Shown: positions 1 through 8,606, counted from the first letter of the stretch. The stretch: 64,000 nucleotides of DNA from an uncultured Flavobacteriales bacterium (GCA_949373165.1 CASICO010000026.1:1-64000); one strand, 5' to 3'. Notes: generated by a model not told the origin, from the sequence alone. A program made the numbers and translations.

Positions 1-1
1 C

Positions 2-553
2 ACGTTGGATGGCATGAATTCGATGGAACGTCAAGGGTTTGAGTTGTTCCATGGAAAAGCCCAATGCGCCAATTGCCACGGCGGGGTTCATTTCAATGGA
101 TGGGGAATGGACTTTGCTGACATCGGATTGGACCCCAACAGTTCCAACAGTACAGGTCAAAACACCTTCATTACAGGAGGTTTTTTTGGCGGCTGGGGAG
201 CCACGGCCATGAAGGTGCCTTCCTTAAGAAACGTCGCCCTGACCGGACCCTACATGCACGACGGCCGCTTCGCCACACTCGATGATGTCCTGGACCACTA
301 TAGCCATGGCATTCAAGATGTGCCGACTTTGGACATGCGGCTGAGGGTCTGGGGAAACAATGGTGGTTTTGGCGGAGAAGACATGCTCTTCGACCCCTTC
401 TTTCCCGGGGTTGATTTAAACGAAGCGCCCCCCATTCGTTTGAATTTCAGTGAAGAAGAAAGAACGGCCCTCAAGGCCTTTCTGCACAGCCTAACCGATT
501 ACAACTTCATTCAAGACGAACGATTCTCGAACCCATTTCCTCCAACTCCATGA
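2..553 (+). CDS. Di-haem cytochrome c peroxidase (MauG/CcpA family), C-terminal part
   Basis: The reading frame is open from the left edge, so the N-terminal haem domain lies outside the window; about 183 residues are visible. The haem-binding motif CANCH sits near the start, followed by 'KVPSLRNVALTGPYMHDGRF', the usual second-domain stretch of bacterial di-haem peroxidases, and a closing 'EERTALKAFLHSLTD' helix. Proteins of this family act in the periplasm, reducing peroxide or oxidising a partner protein. The stop codon overlaps the next start (ATGA), so it is co-translated with a secreted thioredoxin-like protein. A second, broken member of the family lies at 45759-46866. The family is certain; the substrate is unknown. 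Confidence 0.9.
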   Translation, partial: TLDGMNSMERQGFELFHGKAQCANCHGGVHFNGWGMDFADIGLDPNSSNSTGQNTFITGGFFGGWGATAMKVPSLRNVALTGPYMHDGRFATLDDVLDHYSHGIQDVPTLDMRLRVWGNNGGFGGEDMLFDPFFPGVDLNEAPPIRLNFSEEERTALKAFLHSLTDYNFIQDERFSNPFPPTP

Positions 554-1320
554 AACTCCTCTACACTGCGCTGATCGCGATGGGACTCGCCACCGGCGCC
601 AATGCTCAAACTCAGTTGACCGAAGCGGTTGACTTCACTGTAACCGACCTCGACGGCAACGAGCACACACTGAGCAACTATCTCGACGCCGGCAAATATG
701 TCTGCATCGACTTCTTTGCCTACTGGTGCGGGCCTTGCGCCGCACATGCCCCTTTCTTTACCGAGGTCTACAACACCTATGGTTGCAATGGTGGTGACGT
801 CATTTTCATGAGCATGGAATACGAAGGAAGCTGGGACCAAACCCATGACTTCGAGGTTGCCAATGCGGGCGAAAACCCGGCCCCAGCAATCAGCGGTGCA
901 GAAGGAGGCGGACTTGCAGTACATGGAGACTATGGCGTTCAGGCCTACCCCACATTCATTTTGATCGACCCCAATTGGAACATTGTGGAGCAAGACATCT
1001 GGCCCATGAGTGTGGACATCCTCGATGAGGTTCTGCAATCCTATGGTTTGGAGCAAATGGCCTGTGTTTCCTCTGTTGAACAGGAAGCTACAGTGTCGTT
1101 GCTGACCTGGCCGAATCCGGCCAATGAAGCCCTGCAAGTGGAGGCCATCCCCGGCACCCAACTGGCCCTGATTGATTTGCTTGGCCGCGAAGTCATCTCG
1201 GTGCGCGCAACACACAACCGCACAACCTTGGACTTGAGTCAAACCCCCGAAGGCAGCTATTTGCTTCGCGCCAACTCAGCCTTGGCCACGGAGACCCACA
1301 AGGTCATCGTCCGCCATTGA
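550..1320 (+). CDS. Secreted thioredoxin/TlpA-like protein with T9SS type A sorting domain
   Basis: A 256-residue protein. A signal peptide ends near 'ATGANAQ'. A redoxin fold follows with the CxxC motif WCGPC and the cis-Pro segment 'AYPTFILIDP'. The last 80 or so residues look like a T9SS type A sorting domain ('WPNPANEALQV', 'IDLLGREV', ending 'HKVIVRH'), so the protein is probably exported across the outer membrane rather than held in the periplasm. Its ATG overlaps the stop of the preceding di-haem peroxidase, which suggests a joint redox job. The partner disulfide is not evident. The redoxin and sorting-domain assignments rest on clear motifs. Confidence 0.88.
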   Translation: MKLLYTALIAMGLATGANAQTQLTEAVDFTVTDLDGNEHTLSNYLDAGKYVCIDFFAYWCGPCAAHAPFFTEVYNTYGCNGGDVIFMSMEYEGSWDQTHDFEVANAGENPAPAISGAEGGGLAVHGDYGVQAYPTFILIDPNWNIVEQDIWPMSVDILDEVLQSYGLEQMACVSSVEQEATVSLLTWPNPANEALQVEAIPGTQLALIDLLGREVISVRATHNRTTLDLSQTPEGSYLLRANSALATETHKVIVRH

Positions 1321-1335
1321 GCCCTTTAGGCCCAC

Positions 1336-1374
1336 TATCTTTGCGCCGCCGTTCCTTCTTCTGGAACGGCGGCG
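1336..1374 (+). promoter_or_regulatory. Bacteroidota -7 element followed by a 12-bp hairpin, before gltX
   Basis: TATCTTTG at 1336-1343 matches the Bacteroidota -7 consensus TAnnTTTG. It runs directly into a perfect 12-bp inverted repeat (arms 1344-1355 and 1363-1374, 7-base loop), then TCTTATTTTA and the gltX start at 1399. The hairpin could be the terminator of the thioredoxin gene ending at 1320, a 5'-terminal stem-loop of the gltX transcript, or both. A clear -33 TTTG was not found. Confidence 0.6.
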
Positions 1375-1398
1375 TCTTATTTTACAGCGGCTTCCACC

Positions 1399-2946
1399 AT
1401 GTCCACTCCCGCCTTCGACAGACCTGTGCGCGTCCGATTCGCTCCAAGCCCCACTGGCCCGCTCCATATGGGCGGCGTTCGTACGGCCTTTTACAACTGG
1501 CTCTTTGCCAAACGCCACGGCGGGACCTTCATTCTTCGCATCGAAGACACCGACCGTACCCGTTTTGTCGATGGCGCCGAGGCGTACATTGAAGACGCCC
1601 TCACTTGGTGTGGGATTTCCCCTGAAGAAAGCCCCACGCAACCCGGTCAGCATGGGCCTTACCGCCAAAGCGAACGGGGCAACATTTATGCCCCTTTGGT
1701 GCAACAGTTGCTCGAAAGCGGCCACGCCTACAAGGCCTGGGACACCCCCGAGGAAATCCAAGCCCGTCGCGATTCCGCCGAGTCTTCCGGAACCCCATTC
1801 CAATATGACGCTGCAAGCCGGGGGTCCATGCGGAACAGCCTCTCATTGAGCAAGGACGATGTCGCACAATTAAACGCCGCAGAGGCGCCGTTTGTCGTGC
1901 GCTTCAAAATGCCCGCCAATGAAGCGGTGACCTTTACAGACGCCATTCGCGACGCTGTGACCATCGACACCGCCGTCCTCGACGACAAGGTGCTCATGAA
2001 AGCCGATGGCCTACCGACCTATCATTTGGCCAACGTGGTGGACGATCACTTCATGGAAATTAGCCACGTAATCCGCGGCGAAGAATGGCTGCCTAGCGCT
2101 CCACTCCACCAACTTCTTTACCGAGCCTTTGATTGGACCCCACCCACCTTTGCCCATCTGCCCCTGATCCTCAAACCCGCCGGAAACGGCAAGCTTTCGA
2201 AGCGCGATGGCGACAAGGGCGGGTTCCCTGTTTTCCCCTTGCGCTGGGTGGATCCGGCTACAGGAAACGAAAGCAATGGATACCGAGAATCCGGCTACTT
2301 GCCCGAAGCGTTCATGAACATGCTGCTTTTGCTGGGGTGGAATCCCGGAACAGAGCAAGAGCTCTTTTCCTTAGAAGAAGCCGCCACTGCCTTCGACCTC
2401 AATCGTGTCATCAAAAGCGGGGCACGGTTCAATCCCGACAAGGCAAAGTGGTTCAATGAGCAACACCTGCGCAGCACTCCGGTGTCTGACCTCGTTCCAA
2501 ACGCGCAGGCCCTCTTCGCCACCGAAGGGGCCGATTTCAACGCGGATCAAACCTCGGCCATCCTCGAAATGATGCTCGAGCGAATCGCCTTCCTCGAAGA
2601 CCTCAAGGACGCGACGTGGCTGCACACCTCGCCCACCGAGTTCAACGCCAAACTCATCAAGAAGCGATGGAAGGACGACACCGACGGTATCCTGAGCGAG
2701 CTCGCCAAGGAACTCCGCACGGTGACCCCCTTCGAGGCCGACCCCATCGAGGCCGCCTTCAAGGCCTTTTTAGAACGCAAGGAACTCGGCTTCGGCCAGG
2801 TCCTCCTCCCCTTCCGCATCGCCTTAACCGGCGAAGGCGGCGGCCCGTCCATGTTTGCCTTCGCCGCCTTCCTCGGCAAGGAAATCACCCTCGACCGCCT
2901 CAACAAAGGCATGGCGCGCATCGCCCAACAACGCACCAAATCATGA
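1399..2946 (+). CDS. gltX: Glutamate-tRNA ligase
   Basis: A 515-residue class I aminoacyl-tRNA synthetase that charges tRNA-Glu in the cytoplasm. The N-terminus has 'RFAPSPTGPLHMGGVRTAFY', where HMGG stands for the HIGH motif. The KMSKS-type loop is 'KLSKRDG' near residue 265. The Rossmann catalytic core is followed by a helical anticodon-binding region ending in 'LNKGMARIAQQ'. The length is normal for Bacteroidota GltX. The start ATG is the first in frame after the promoter-like element at 1336. The stop overlaps the folB start (ATGA), so the two genes are translationally coupled. Confidence 0.97.
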   Translation: MSTPAFDRPVRVRFAPSPTGPLHMGGVRTAFYNWLFAKRHGGTFILRIEDTDRTRFVDGAEAYIEDALTWCGISPEESPTQPGQHGPYRQSERGNIYAPLVQQLLESGHAYKAWDTPEEIQARRDSAESSGTPFQYDAASRGSMRNSLSLSKDDVAQLNAAEAPFVVRFKMPANEAVTFTDAIRDAVTIDTAVLDDKVLMKADGLPTYHLANVVDDHFMEISHVIRGEEWLPSAPLHQLLYRAFDWTPPTFAHLPLILKPAGNGKLSKRDGDKGGFPVFPLRWVDPATGNESNGYRESGYLPEAFMNMLLLLGWNPGTEQELFSLEEAATAFDLNRVIKSGARFNPDKAKWFNEQHLRSTPVSDLVPNAQALFATEGADFNADQTSAILEMMLERIAFLEDLKDATWLHTSPTEFNAKLIKKRWKDDTDGILSELAKELRTVTPFEADPIEAAFKAFLERKELGFGQVLLPFRIALTGEGGGPSMFAFAAFLGKEITLDRLNKGMARIAQQRTKS

Positions 2947-3308
2947 CCGGTCACCGCATCGACGTATTGGGACAGCGATTCTTTGCCCACCACGGCTGCC
3001 TTCCTGAGGAGGCCATCATCGGCCAAGAATATCTCGTGGACGTCAAAATTTGGGTCGACCTCAGCCCCAGCGCGGAAAGCGACGACCTGAACCAAACTGT
3101 AGACTATGTAGATGTCCACCAAATTTGTGCCCGTGAGATGGCCATCCGCTCCAAACTCGTGGAGCAAGTGGCCGGACGCATCTTGACCGCGCTGCGCGTA
3201 GAGCTTCCCCTAACGGACGCCATCGAACAAATTGAAGTGACCATTGCCAAGTTTGCACCCCCCATCGGCGGCGACTGCGAGCGCATCGCCGTGACACTGC
3301 AAGCCTAA
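2943..3308 (+). CDS. folB: Dihydroneopterin aldolase
   Basis: A 121-residue protein of normal FolB length, converting 7,8-dihydroneopterin to 6-hydroxymethyl-dihydropterin and glycolaldehyde in folate synthesis. Family segments seen are 'FFAHHGCLPEEAIIGQEYLVDV', with the conserved Tyr/His-Gly and Glu, 'LNQTVDYVDVH', and the closing 'AKFAPPIGGDCERIAVTL', similar to the usual 'KP.API.G....V.V' end. The frame stays open upstream inside gltX, but the ATG overlapping the gltX stop matches the family start. No other folate gene lies near. Confidence 0.93.
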   Translation: MTGHRIDVLGQRFFAHHGCLPEEAIIGQEYLVDVKIWVDLSPSAESDDLNQTVDYVDVHQICAREMAIRSKLVEQVAGRILTALRVELPLTDAIEQIEVTIAKFAPPIGGDCERIAVTLQA

Positions 3309-3331
3309 TGGGTTCCCCTACAAAAATCCAT

Positions 3332-3339
3332 TATCTTTA
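3332..3339 (+). promoter_or_regulatory. -7-like element next to the start of the secreted dockerin-like gene
   Basis: TATCTTTA is one mismatch from the Bacteroidota -7 consensus TAnnTTTG. It ends only 4 bases before the ATG at 3344, so a transcript from here would have almost no leader. No convincing -33 element was seen. Confidence 0.4.
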
Positions 3340-3343
3340 ATCC

Positions 3344-4402
3344 ATGAAGTTTTTTCTACTGCTCATTGCGTTCATTTCCAGCGTCCTGGTTCACGCGCAG
3401 AATGACTGCCCCTATGACTTGAATGGAGACGGGTTCACAGGAGCAGGAGAAATGATCATTTTCCTTGGTGGATATGGGGCCCCGGGCAATACCGATTACG
3501 ACTACAACAACAACGGCATTCGGGATTTCGAGGACGGTTTGATTTTCAGCCGTCACCTTGGTACCCAATGTCCTCAGCCTGAAATGGAAACCGATTCAGG
3601 AACCATCCTCGGGCTGGTCGTCCAATCTGTGGACACCCTCAGTGAAGGGTTGATCAGTTTTGGGGACACCATTCCCTCAGGGGCCGTCACCTACAGGCTT
3701 TATGCAGAGGTGAGCCATCCCGACGTGGTCCTTACAGGTGTTTGGGGCGATGCAGAATCTCCCTTGCGCCTAGAAGCGCCCGATGGGTTGTTCTTTTCTT
3801 TCCTTCAAGGCACGGACCATTTCGCATCCAACATTAATCCCGGGTTCTTCCCTACGGCTCCCACCTTAGCCAACGCATCCTGGTGGACCCTAAATCAAGC
3901 CCCCGAAGAAGGCGTGGACTTCTTGGTTCAACTCGGAAGCACAGCAGATTACATGGACGACATGGATGACAGCTCCATGCTGTTCAATGCACAGATGGGA
4001 GACGGCTGGCTTCTCTATGAGAACCTGCCCAATGCGGGCTTGCCCACCCCCTCCAACCTCAAGCTTCTCGGACAGTTCACCACCCTCGGACAAGGCGGGA
4101 TTTGCGGCCAACTCAACCTCGAAGTCCGAACTTTGATCGATGGCCAGGGTGAACAATTCGAACAGGCCTTCGGGTTGACCTTTGCCTCGCCGGGATCTGA
4201 AGACCTGTGTGCAACGGCCAACCCCTGCCCAGAAGGAACGGACGTGGATGAGGACGGAATGGTCACCATCGCTGACCTCTTGCTGGTCTTGGGTCAATTT
4301 GGTGGGGTCACCGAAGGCCCTGCGGACATCGATGGCGACGGCACCGTCACCGTTGGTGACATCTTGGGAATCCTGGGTGGATTCGGCGCCATCTGCGATT
4401 AA
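3344..4402 (+). CDS. Secreted protein with dockerin-like Ca-binding repeats at both ends
   Basis: A 352-residue protein with a clear signal peptide (cleavage near 'SVLVHAQ'). The mature N-terminus carries dockerin/EF-hand-like loops ('DLNGDGFTGAGEM', 'DYNNNGIRDFEDG') ending in a Cys. The middle, about 200 residues, looks like a beta-rich domain with no recognised family. The C-terminus has two further loops, 'DVDEDGMVTIADLLLVLGQF' and 'DIDGDGTVTVGDILGILGGF', ending one residue after a Cys. No T9SS domain is present. The GH81 enzyme at 25892 ends in the same kind of loop. The gene abuts the convergent scoB with no spacer. Function unknown; calcium binding is inferred from the loops. Confidence 0.85.
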   Translation: MKFFLLLIAFISSVLVHAQNDCPYDLNGDGFTGAGEMIIFLGGYGAPGNTDYDYNNNGIRDFEDGLIFSRHLGTQCPQPEMETDSGTILGLVVQSVDTLSEGLISFGDTIPSGAVTYRLYAEVSHPDVVLTGVWGDAESPLRLEAPDGLFFSFLQGTDHFASNINPGFFPTAPTLANASWWTLNQAPEEGVDFLVQLGSTADYMDDMDDSSMLFNAQMGDGWLLYENLPNAGLPTPSNLKLLGQFTTLGQGGICGQLNLEVRTLIDGQGEQFEQAFGLTFASPGSEDLCATANPCPEGTDVDEDGMVTIADLLLVLGQFGGVTEGPADIDGDGTVTVGDILGILGGFGAICD

Positions 4403-5056
4403 TCAGAGCTGCATTTCGGGCACCTCTTCAGGCACGACCAGCTCACCAGCGGTAGCGGCCTTGATGTCGTCCACCGAAACGCCAGGCGCCCGCTCCACAA
4501 GATGGAACGCACCGTCCATGATGTCCAAGACAGCCAAATTGGTGACCACGCGCTTCACGCAGGCCACGCCCGTCAACGGAAGGCTACACGCCTGTAAAAT
4601 TTTTGAGTCTCCCCGCTTATTGGTGTGCATCATCGCCACCACAATGTTTTCTGCAGAAGCCACCAAGTCCATGGCGCCGCCCATTCCTTTGACCATGCGG
4701 CCCGGGATCTTCCAATTGGCAATGTCCCCGCCTTGGGAAACCTCCATGGCACCAAGCACAGTGAGCTGAACGTGCTGGCCGCGGATCATGGCAAAGGAGG
4801 TCGCGCTGTCGAAGTAAACCGCACCTGGCAGCGCCGTAATGGTCTGCTTGCCCGCATTGATGAGGTCTGCGTCCACATCCGCGTCCTTCGGAAAGGGGCC
4901 CATCCCGAGAATGCCATTTTCACTTTGAAATTCCACAGAAATGCCTTGGGGGATGTGGTTCGCCACGAGCGTCGGGATGCCGATACCGAGGTTCACGTAC
5001 CAACCGTCCTTGAGTTCCTGCGCGATGCGCCGCGCAATGCCATTCTTATCCAACAT
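4403..5056 (-). CDS. scoB: 3-oxoacid CoA-transferase, subunit B
   Basis: A 217-residue beta subunit of a family I CoA-transferase, moving CoA between succinyl-CoA and a 3-oxoacid such as acetoacetate. It begins '[18 protein letters not shown]'. The catalytic Glu lies in '[12 protein letters not shown]', followed by 'GGHIDLT'-like sequence here written '[20 protein letters not shown]'. It ends '[10 protein letters not shown]'. It is the last gene of a minus-strand operon whose alpha subunit, scoA, sits 2.8 kb upstream beyond two sulfotransferase genes; scoA and scoB are normally adjacent. The start lies 3 bases after the preceding stop. Confidence 0.95.
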   Translation of the reverse strand: MLDKNGIARRIAQELKDGWYVNLGIGIPTLVANHIPQGISVEFQSENGILGMGPFPKDADVDADLINAGKQTITALPGAVYFDSATSFAMIRGQHVQLTVLGAMEVSQGGDIANWKIPGRMVKGMGGAMDLVASAENIVVAMMHTNKRGDSKILQACSLPLTGVACVKRVVTNLAVLDIMDGAFHLVERAPGVSVDDIKAATAGELVVPEEVPEMQL

Positions 5057-5059
5057 GGG

Positions 5060-6451
5060 TCAATCCAAATGTAGCGCCCGCTCCATGAGCCGGCCGTAAA
5101 GTGCAGTTGCCGCTGCCAATTTGTTCTCCTCCACATTGGCCGCCATTTCGCGTTTGCGATTGTGGGGAGACATTTCTGGGAGGGTCCCTTTCAACCCCAC
5201 AACATCCATCACCGCCTGCAACACCGCTCCCGGGCGCCCACTCCACGTGTCGTGGGACACCAAAACCACCCGGTGCGACTCCACAGTCAATGCATGATGG
5301 TAATAATCGAGCCAACGGTCCAACCAATAATCCAAGGCATCGGGATCGCCCTGGTCGCCCGATGTCAGCTGGCCTCCAAATCGGAAAGGCTTGTGGCCCA
5401 AACCAAATTCATGGTGAGCGAGCCAGTCCATGTAGGTCTTCACAAAAGGGTCATCGGCCTGCATGGATGTGTAGCGCTTGTGCATCGCCAACAAGGAAGA
5501 GGCATGGGCCAGTGGCTCCCTAAACATGAGCAACACCCAAAATTCTCGGTTGTGCTCGCGCATGCCCGCATAACGCAGCAAAGCATTGTTGTTTTTGGCC
5601 AAATACGTCTTCCCCTCTTCGCGCACAAGACCCTGTTGGTCCAAATACGCCGCATGCAGTTCAGCGGTCACATCATGCGGAATCAAAGCGGTCTCGGTGA
5701 TGTAACTGTCGGCAGTCATCAACCGGAAAAAAGGCTCCTCCAATGCTTCGGCGGAGTCCGCTCCAACCAAAATGCCATCGCCATGACTTCGCTCTTTGAG
5801 CTCGCCTGTTTTGGGCTTAAAAAACCGCCGCCACGTGCCCGGCGCCATCACAAACGGCATGTTGGCGTAGTTCAGGCTGCTGAACGCCCCCGTCTCCATC
5901 AGGCGCTGCATTAAACTGGTGGTTCCGGCACGGGCAAGACCCGTCACAAGGACAAACGCAGGGTCGGGCCTGCCATGTCGCTTGCGCCATTTCTTGACCT
6001 CACGGTCATGCAGTTTTCGATGCAGATTCGGGTTGTCCAGTGCCAAACGATGCAAAAGCTGATTCACCGGGGAGTAGGCCCCTTTTTGGGGCCTTCCCTT
6101 CGGGTAAAACAAGCCCATTGTTCCGCCCAATGAAAGGGCCACCAAGCCCTGCCAAGTCAAAAAACCTTTTAGGTCTAAACTTCTTCCTTGTGACCATTCC
6201 CATCCACAGGGCAAGGCAGCCATCACCAGCAGCGCCACTCCAATCCAAAAAAAGAACAACAGCAAAGCGCCCAGCACCCGGGCCGTTTGCGCCTCCAAAA
6301 CCTCCAACTTTTCATCCTCATCTCCAGGCTGGAGCATTCCGTCCACAAGACGGACACTGTCGTTGGCCAAGCGCATCAAAACACCCGCACGACTGCGCAG
6401 CAGCCAAAATGCCAAATGGCCCGAAATGCCCATCAAGAGGAAGGCCATCAT
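5060..6451 (-). CDS. Membrane-anchored PAPS-type sulfotransferase
   Basis: A 463-residue protein. Hydrophobic helices lie near residues 2-18, 58-82 and 100-116, then a cytoplasmic-type sulfotransferase domain. The 5'-phosphosulfate loop is 'VTGLARAGTTSLMQRL' (about 169-184) and the 3'-phosphate motif is 'LLMFREPLAHASSLL' (Arg311, Ser318/319). This is the Sulfotransferase family that uses PAPS to sulfate sugars, lipids or proteins. The frame is open further upstream, but the ATG at 6451 overlaps the preceding stop (ATGA), which decides the start. The acceptor is not known. Co-translation with an arylsulfotransferase-like protein suggests a joint role in sulfating a membrane or surface molecule. 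Confidence 0.85.
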   Translation of the reverse strand: MMAFLLMGISGHLAFWLLRSRAGVLMRLANDSVRLVDGMLQPGDEDEKLEVLEAQTARVLGALLLFFFWIGVALLVMAALPCGWEWSQGRSLDLKGFLTWQGLVALSLGGTMGLFYPKGRPQKGAYSPVNQLLHRLALDNPNLHRKLHDREVKKWRKRHGRPDPAFVLVTGLARAGTTSLMQRLMETGAFSSLNYANMPFVMAPGTWRRFFKPKTGELKERSHGDGILVGADSAEALEEPFFRLMTADSYITETALIPHDVTAELHAAYLDQQGLVREEGKTYLAKNNNALLRYAGMREHNREFWVLLMFREPLAHASSLLAMHKRYTSMQADDPFVKTYMDWLAHHEFGLGHKPFRFGGQLTSGDQGDPDALDYWLDRWLDYYHHALTVESHRVVLVSHDTWSGRPGAVLQAVMDVVGLKGTLPEMSPHNRKREMAANVEENKLAAATALYGRLMERALHLD

Positions 6452-7908
6452 TCTGCTGGAAATGCGTCCAACACCCTCGTCCAATTGGGCAAGTGATGAT
6501 GACCGGCGTGGTGGGCTTCGTGCACACCTCGATACAAAACCCCTTCTGGACCCACCACCCAAAGAACACCCGAGTTCTGCTCCTCCAAGAACCAACGGTC
6601 ACCGGGCAAGGCCTCTTGCAGCCCCTCGCTAAACGTCATGATGTCTTCTGACCCCATCAACCCCGGCAACACCGGGAGGAATTCCCCGGAGGAAAGGTCA
6701 AAAAGCGTGATCTCAGAATGGTATTGGGCCAGTTCGACCTGGTCTTTGGAGGTCGGGTAATTGTGGGCCGTGTTGGTATACACCCCCATGTTCTCTTGTG
6801 CATTGTTGTTGAAAATCGCAAGGGTGCTGTCGTTGACAATGTCCACATCGTGCTGGGCGGCGAGTGGCCCATCGATCACACGCAACACTTCGCCCGTAGC
6901 TGGGCGGAATTGCAACACACACTGCAAGTTGCGAAAACTCAAAAACAAGTCGCCCTCCAAGAAGTGCGCCGTGTTGGTCAGCGCCGGCTCAACGTCGTTC
7001 AAATGAAGCGGGTCTTGAGCATCACCAGACCGCAAAATCAAGTGGTCAAGCCCGTTGTTTTGCAGCACTTCCACCATGGAGTGTACTTCGAGGATGTATC
7101 CAGTCTCGGGGTCGATGCGGGCCACACTGTTGTCCAGGAATTGGACGGTTTTTCCTCCCATCGAGTAGCGTCCGCGGTAGGCGATGTGACGACCGCCGCG
7201 CTCCCAACGCATGGCACACACCCATAAGTCGCCATTCGCTGCTGGGTTAACCGCATGATGAAAACTCAGGCTGTCCTGTCGCCACATCACATTCGAAGCG
7301 GCATCCAACCGAAAAAGGGGCGAGCGGTTGGTGATGAAACTGACCACTGAATTGTCCTTGAGCAACAACGGATGGTGCACCCGCCAATGTGGCTTGAGCG
7401 GGCCCAAGGTGTCGGGGAGGACCCATCGGTGCAACTCCTCTCCGTTGCGGAGGTTGCGCACCGCTATCTGCCGCCCTTCTTCTTCATTGGAATACGCGGT
7501 GAGCGTGAGCACGTCCTCTTCCAAGAGGTTCAATGGCACAAAGTCCGATGGCGTAGAAACATAAGTCTGCGGGAGCTTCTGAACTTCCTTGACCGACTGC
7601 TTAAATGCATCGGGAAAGCCCGAAAGGCCATCCACAAATCCGTTGGCCCAGCCAAAATCCCGCTCGCCCTTGGCACGGTGCTTTGACATCCAACCAAACA
7701 CAGCCAAAACGGCCAAAAGTGCAATGAACTGCGTGAACACCTTGGCGCTCCTTTTGGCTTTGCCTTCTCCTCGGAAGAACCGCTTTAACCGCAGCCAAAC
7801 AATGAACCCGACCGCCATCAGGACAACCCCACCAATGAGGATGACCACCAGTGCGCCAATGGTGACGCCGCCACCGGGCCCGATATACAGGATGGATGCC
7901 GCGGTCAT
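6448..7908 (-). CDS. Membrane-anchored arylsulfotransferase (ASST)-like beta-propeller protein
   Basis: A 486-residue protein. Two N-terminal helices, about 16-38 and 57-73, surround a short basic loop; the first follows the motif 'LYIGPGGG'. The remaining 400 residues are extracytoplasmic and repetitive in beta-propeller fashion. ASST-like signatures are '[15 protein letters not shown]' (His217/218), '[10 protein letters not shown]' (His302), '[20 protein letters not shown]' and 'QHDV....STLAIFNNN' (His353). ASST enzymes move sulfate between phenolic compounds without PAPS through a sulfo-histidine; which His would serve here cannot be fixed by eye. The start overlaps the scoA stop (ATGA), and the stop overlaps the next sulfotransferase. 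Activity is inferred from family only. Confidence 0.75.
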   Translation of the reverse strand: MTAASILYIGPGGGVTIGALVVILIGGVVLMAVGFIVWLRLKRFFRGEGKAKRSAKVFTQFIALLAVLAVFGWMSKHRAKGERDFGWANGFVDGLSGFPDAFKQSVKEVQKLPQTYVSTPSDFVPLNLLEEDVLTLTAYSNEEEGRQIAVRNLRNGEELHRWVLPDTLGPLKPHWRVHHPLLLKDNSVVSFITNRSPLFRLDAASNVMWRQDSLSFHHAVNPAANGDLWVCAMRWERGGRHIAYRGRYSMGGKTVQFLDNSVARIDPETGYILEVHSMVEVLQNNGLDHLILRSGDAQDPLHLNDVEPALTNTAHFLEGDLFLSFRNLQCVLQFRPATGEVLRVIDGPLAAQHDVDIVNDSTLAIFNNNAQENMGVYTNTAHNYPTSKDQVELAQYHSEITLFDLSSGEFLPVLPGLMGSEDIMTFSEGLQEALPGDRWFLEEQNSGVLWVVGPEGVLYRGVHEAHHAGHHHLPNWTRVLDAFPAE

Positions 7909-8606
7909 CCTTGGGTGACCGTACGTTGTTCTATGCGCTTCTCAAAAGCCCCTCCTTGGAAAATCCGCTGAACGAAAATGCCCGGTGTGTGAATCTGATT
8001 CGGGTCCAATGTCCCAATTGGAACGAGCTCTTCCACCTCTGCAATGGTGACTTGGCCTGCCATCGCCATCACAGGGTTGAAGTTCTTCGCCGTCGCTTTA
8101 AAAATCAGATTGCCCGCCGAGTCTCCCTTCCATGCCTTCACAATGGCAAAGTCCGCCGTCAATGCTGACTCCAAAATGTGAGGCTTCCCATTGAATTCGC
8201 GCACCTCCTTCCCCTCGGCCACTTCCGTGCCGAATCCAGCAGGGGTATAGAACGCTGGAATGCCTGAACCCCCAGCCCTGCATCTTTCGGCAAGCGAACC
8301 CTGAGGAATGAGGTCTACCTCCAATTCACCAGACAACATCTGCCGCTCAAACTCGTCGTTTTCCCCCACATAACTCGAAATCATCTTGCGGATTTGCTTG
8401 CCTTGAAGCAACAGCCCAAGGCCGAAATCATCGACACCCGCATTGTTGGAAATGCACGTCAAATCCTGCACACCAAGGCGGACCAACTCATGGATGCAAT
8501 TCTCGGGAATGCCGCACAGTCCGAATCCCCCAAGCATGAGGGTCATGCCGCTCTCAATCCCCTGACAAGCTTCACGAACGCCTGCTGCCGTTTTATCTAG
8601 TGCCAT
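7905..8606 (-). CDS. scoA: 3-oxoacid CoA-transferase, subunit A
   Basis: A 233-residue alpha subunit. The conserved segments are '[19 protein letters not shown]', '[16 protein letters not shown]', 'SYVGENDEF', '[21 protein letters not shown]' and '[16 protein letters not shown]'. With ScoB (4403) it forms the enzyme for ketone-body or 3-oxoacid activation. A TTG at 8621 would lengthen the protein and overlap the upstream gene, but the ATG at 8606 is preceded by AAGGA at a suitable distance and matches the family start, so I use it. It is first in the order scoA, ASST-like, sulfotransferase, scoB. Confidence 0.95.
   Translation of the reverse strand: MALDKTAAGVREACQGIESGMTLMLGGFGLCGIPENCIHELVRLGVQDLTCISNNAGVDDFGLGLLLQGKQIRKMISSYVGENDEFERQMLSGELEVDLIPQGSLAERCRAGGSGIPAFYTPAGFGTEVAEGKEVREFNGKPHILESALTADFAIVKAWKGDSAGNLIFKATAKNFNPVMAMAGQVTIAEVEELVPIGTLDPNQIHTPGIFVQRIFQGGAFEKRIEQRTVTQG

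Noticed and set aside
511..1242. Long minus-strand open frame opposite the thioredoxin gene
   Set aside because: It overlaps a gene with clear redoxin and sorting motifs, shows no family motif itself, and has the shape of a mirror frame common in GC-rich coding DNA.
5162..5914. Plus-strand open frame of 250 codons within the sulfotransferase gene
   Set aside because: Its product has no recognisable domain, while the minus strand carries clear PAPS-binding motifs.
6448..7908. Mobile cassette inserted between scoA and scoB
   Set aside because: I found no terminal repeats, target duplications, integrase or transposase, and the junctions are exact ATGA overlaps. Gene-order rearrangement is likely, but a mobile element is not supported.
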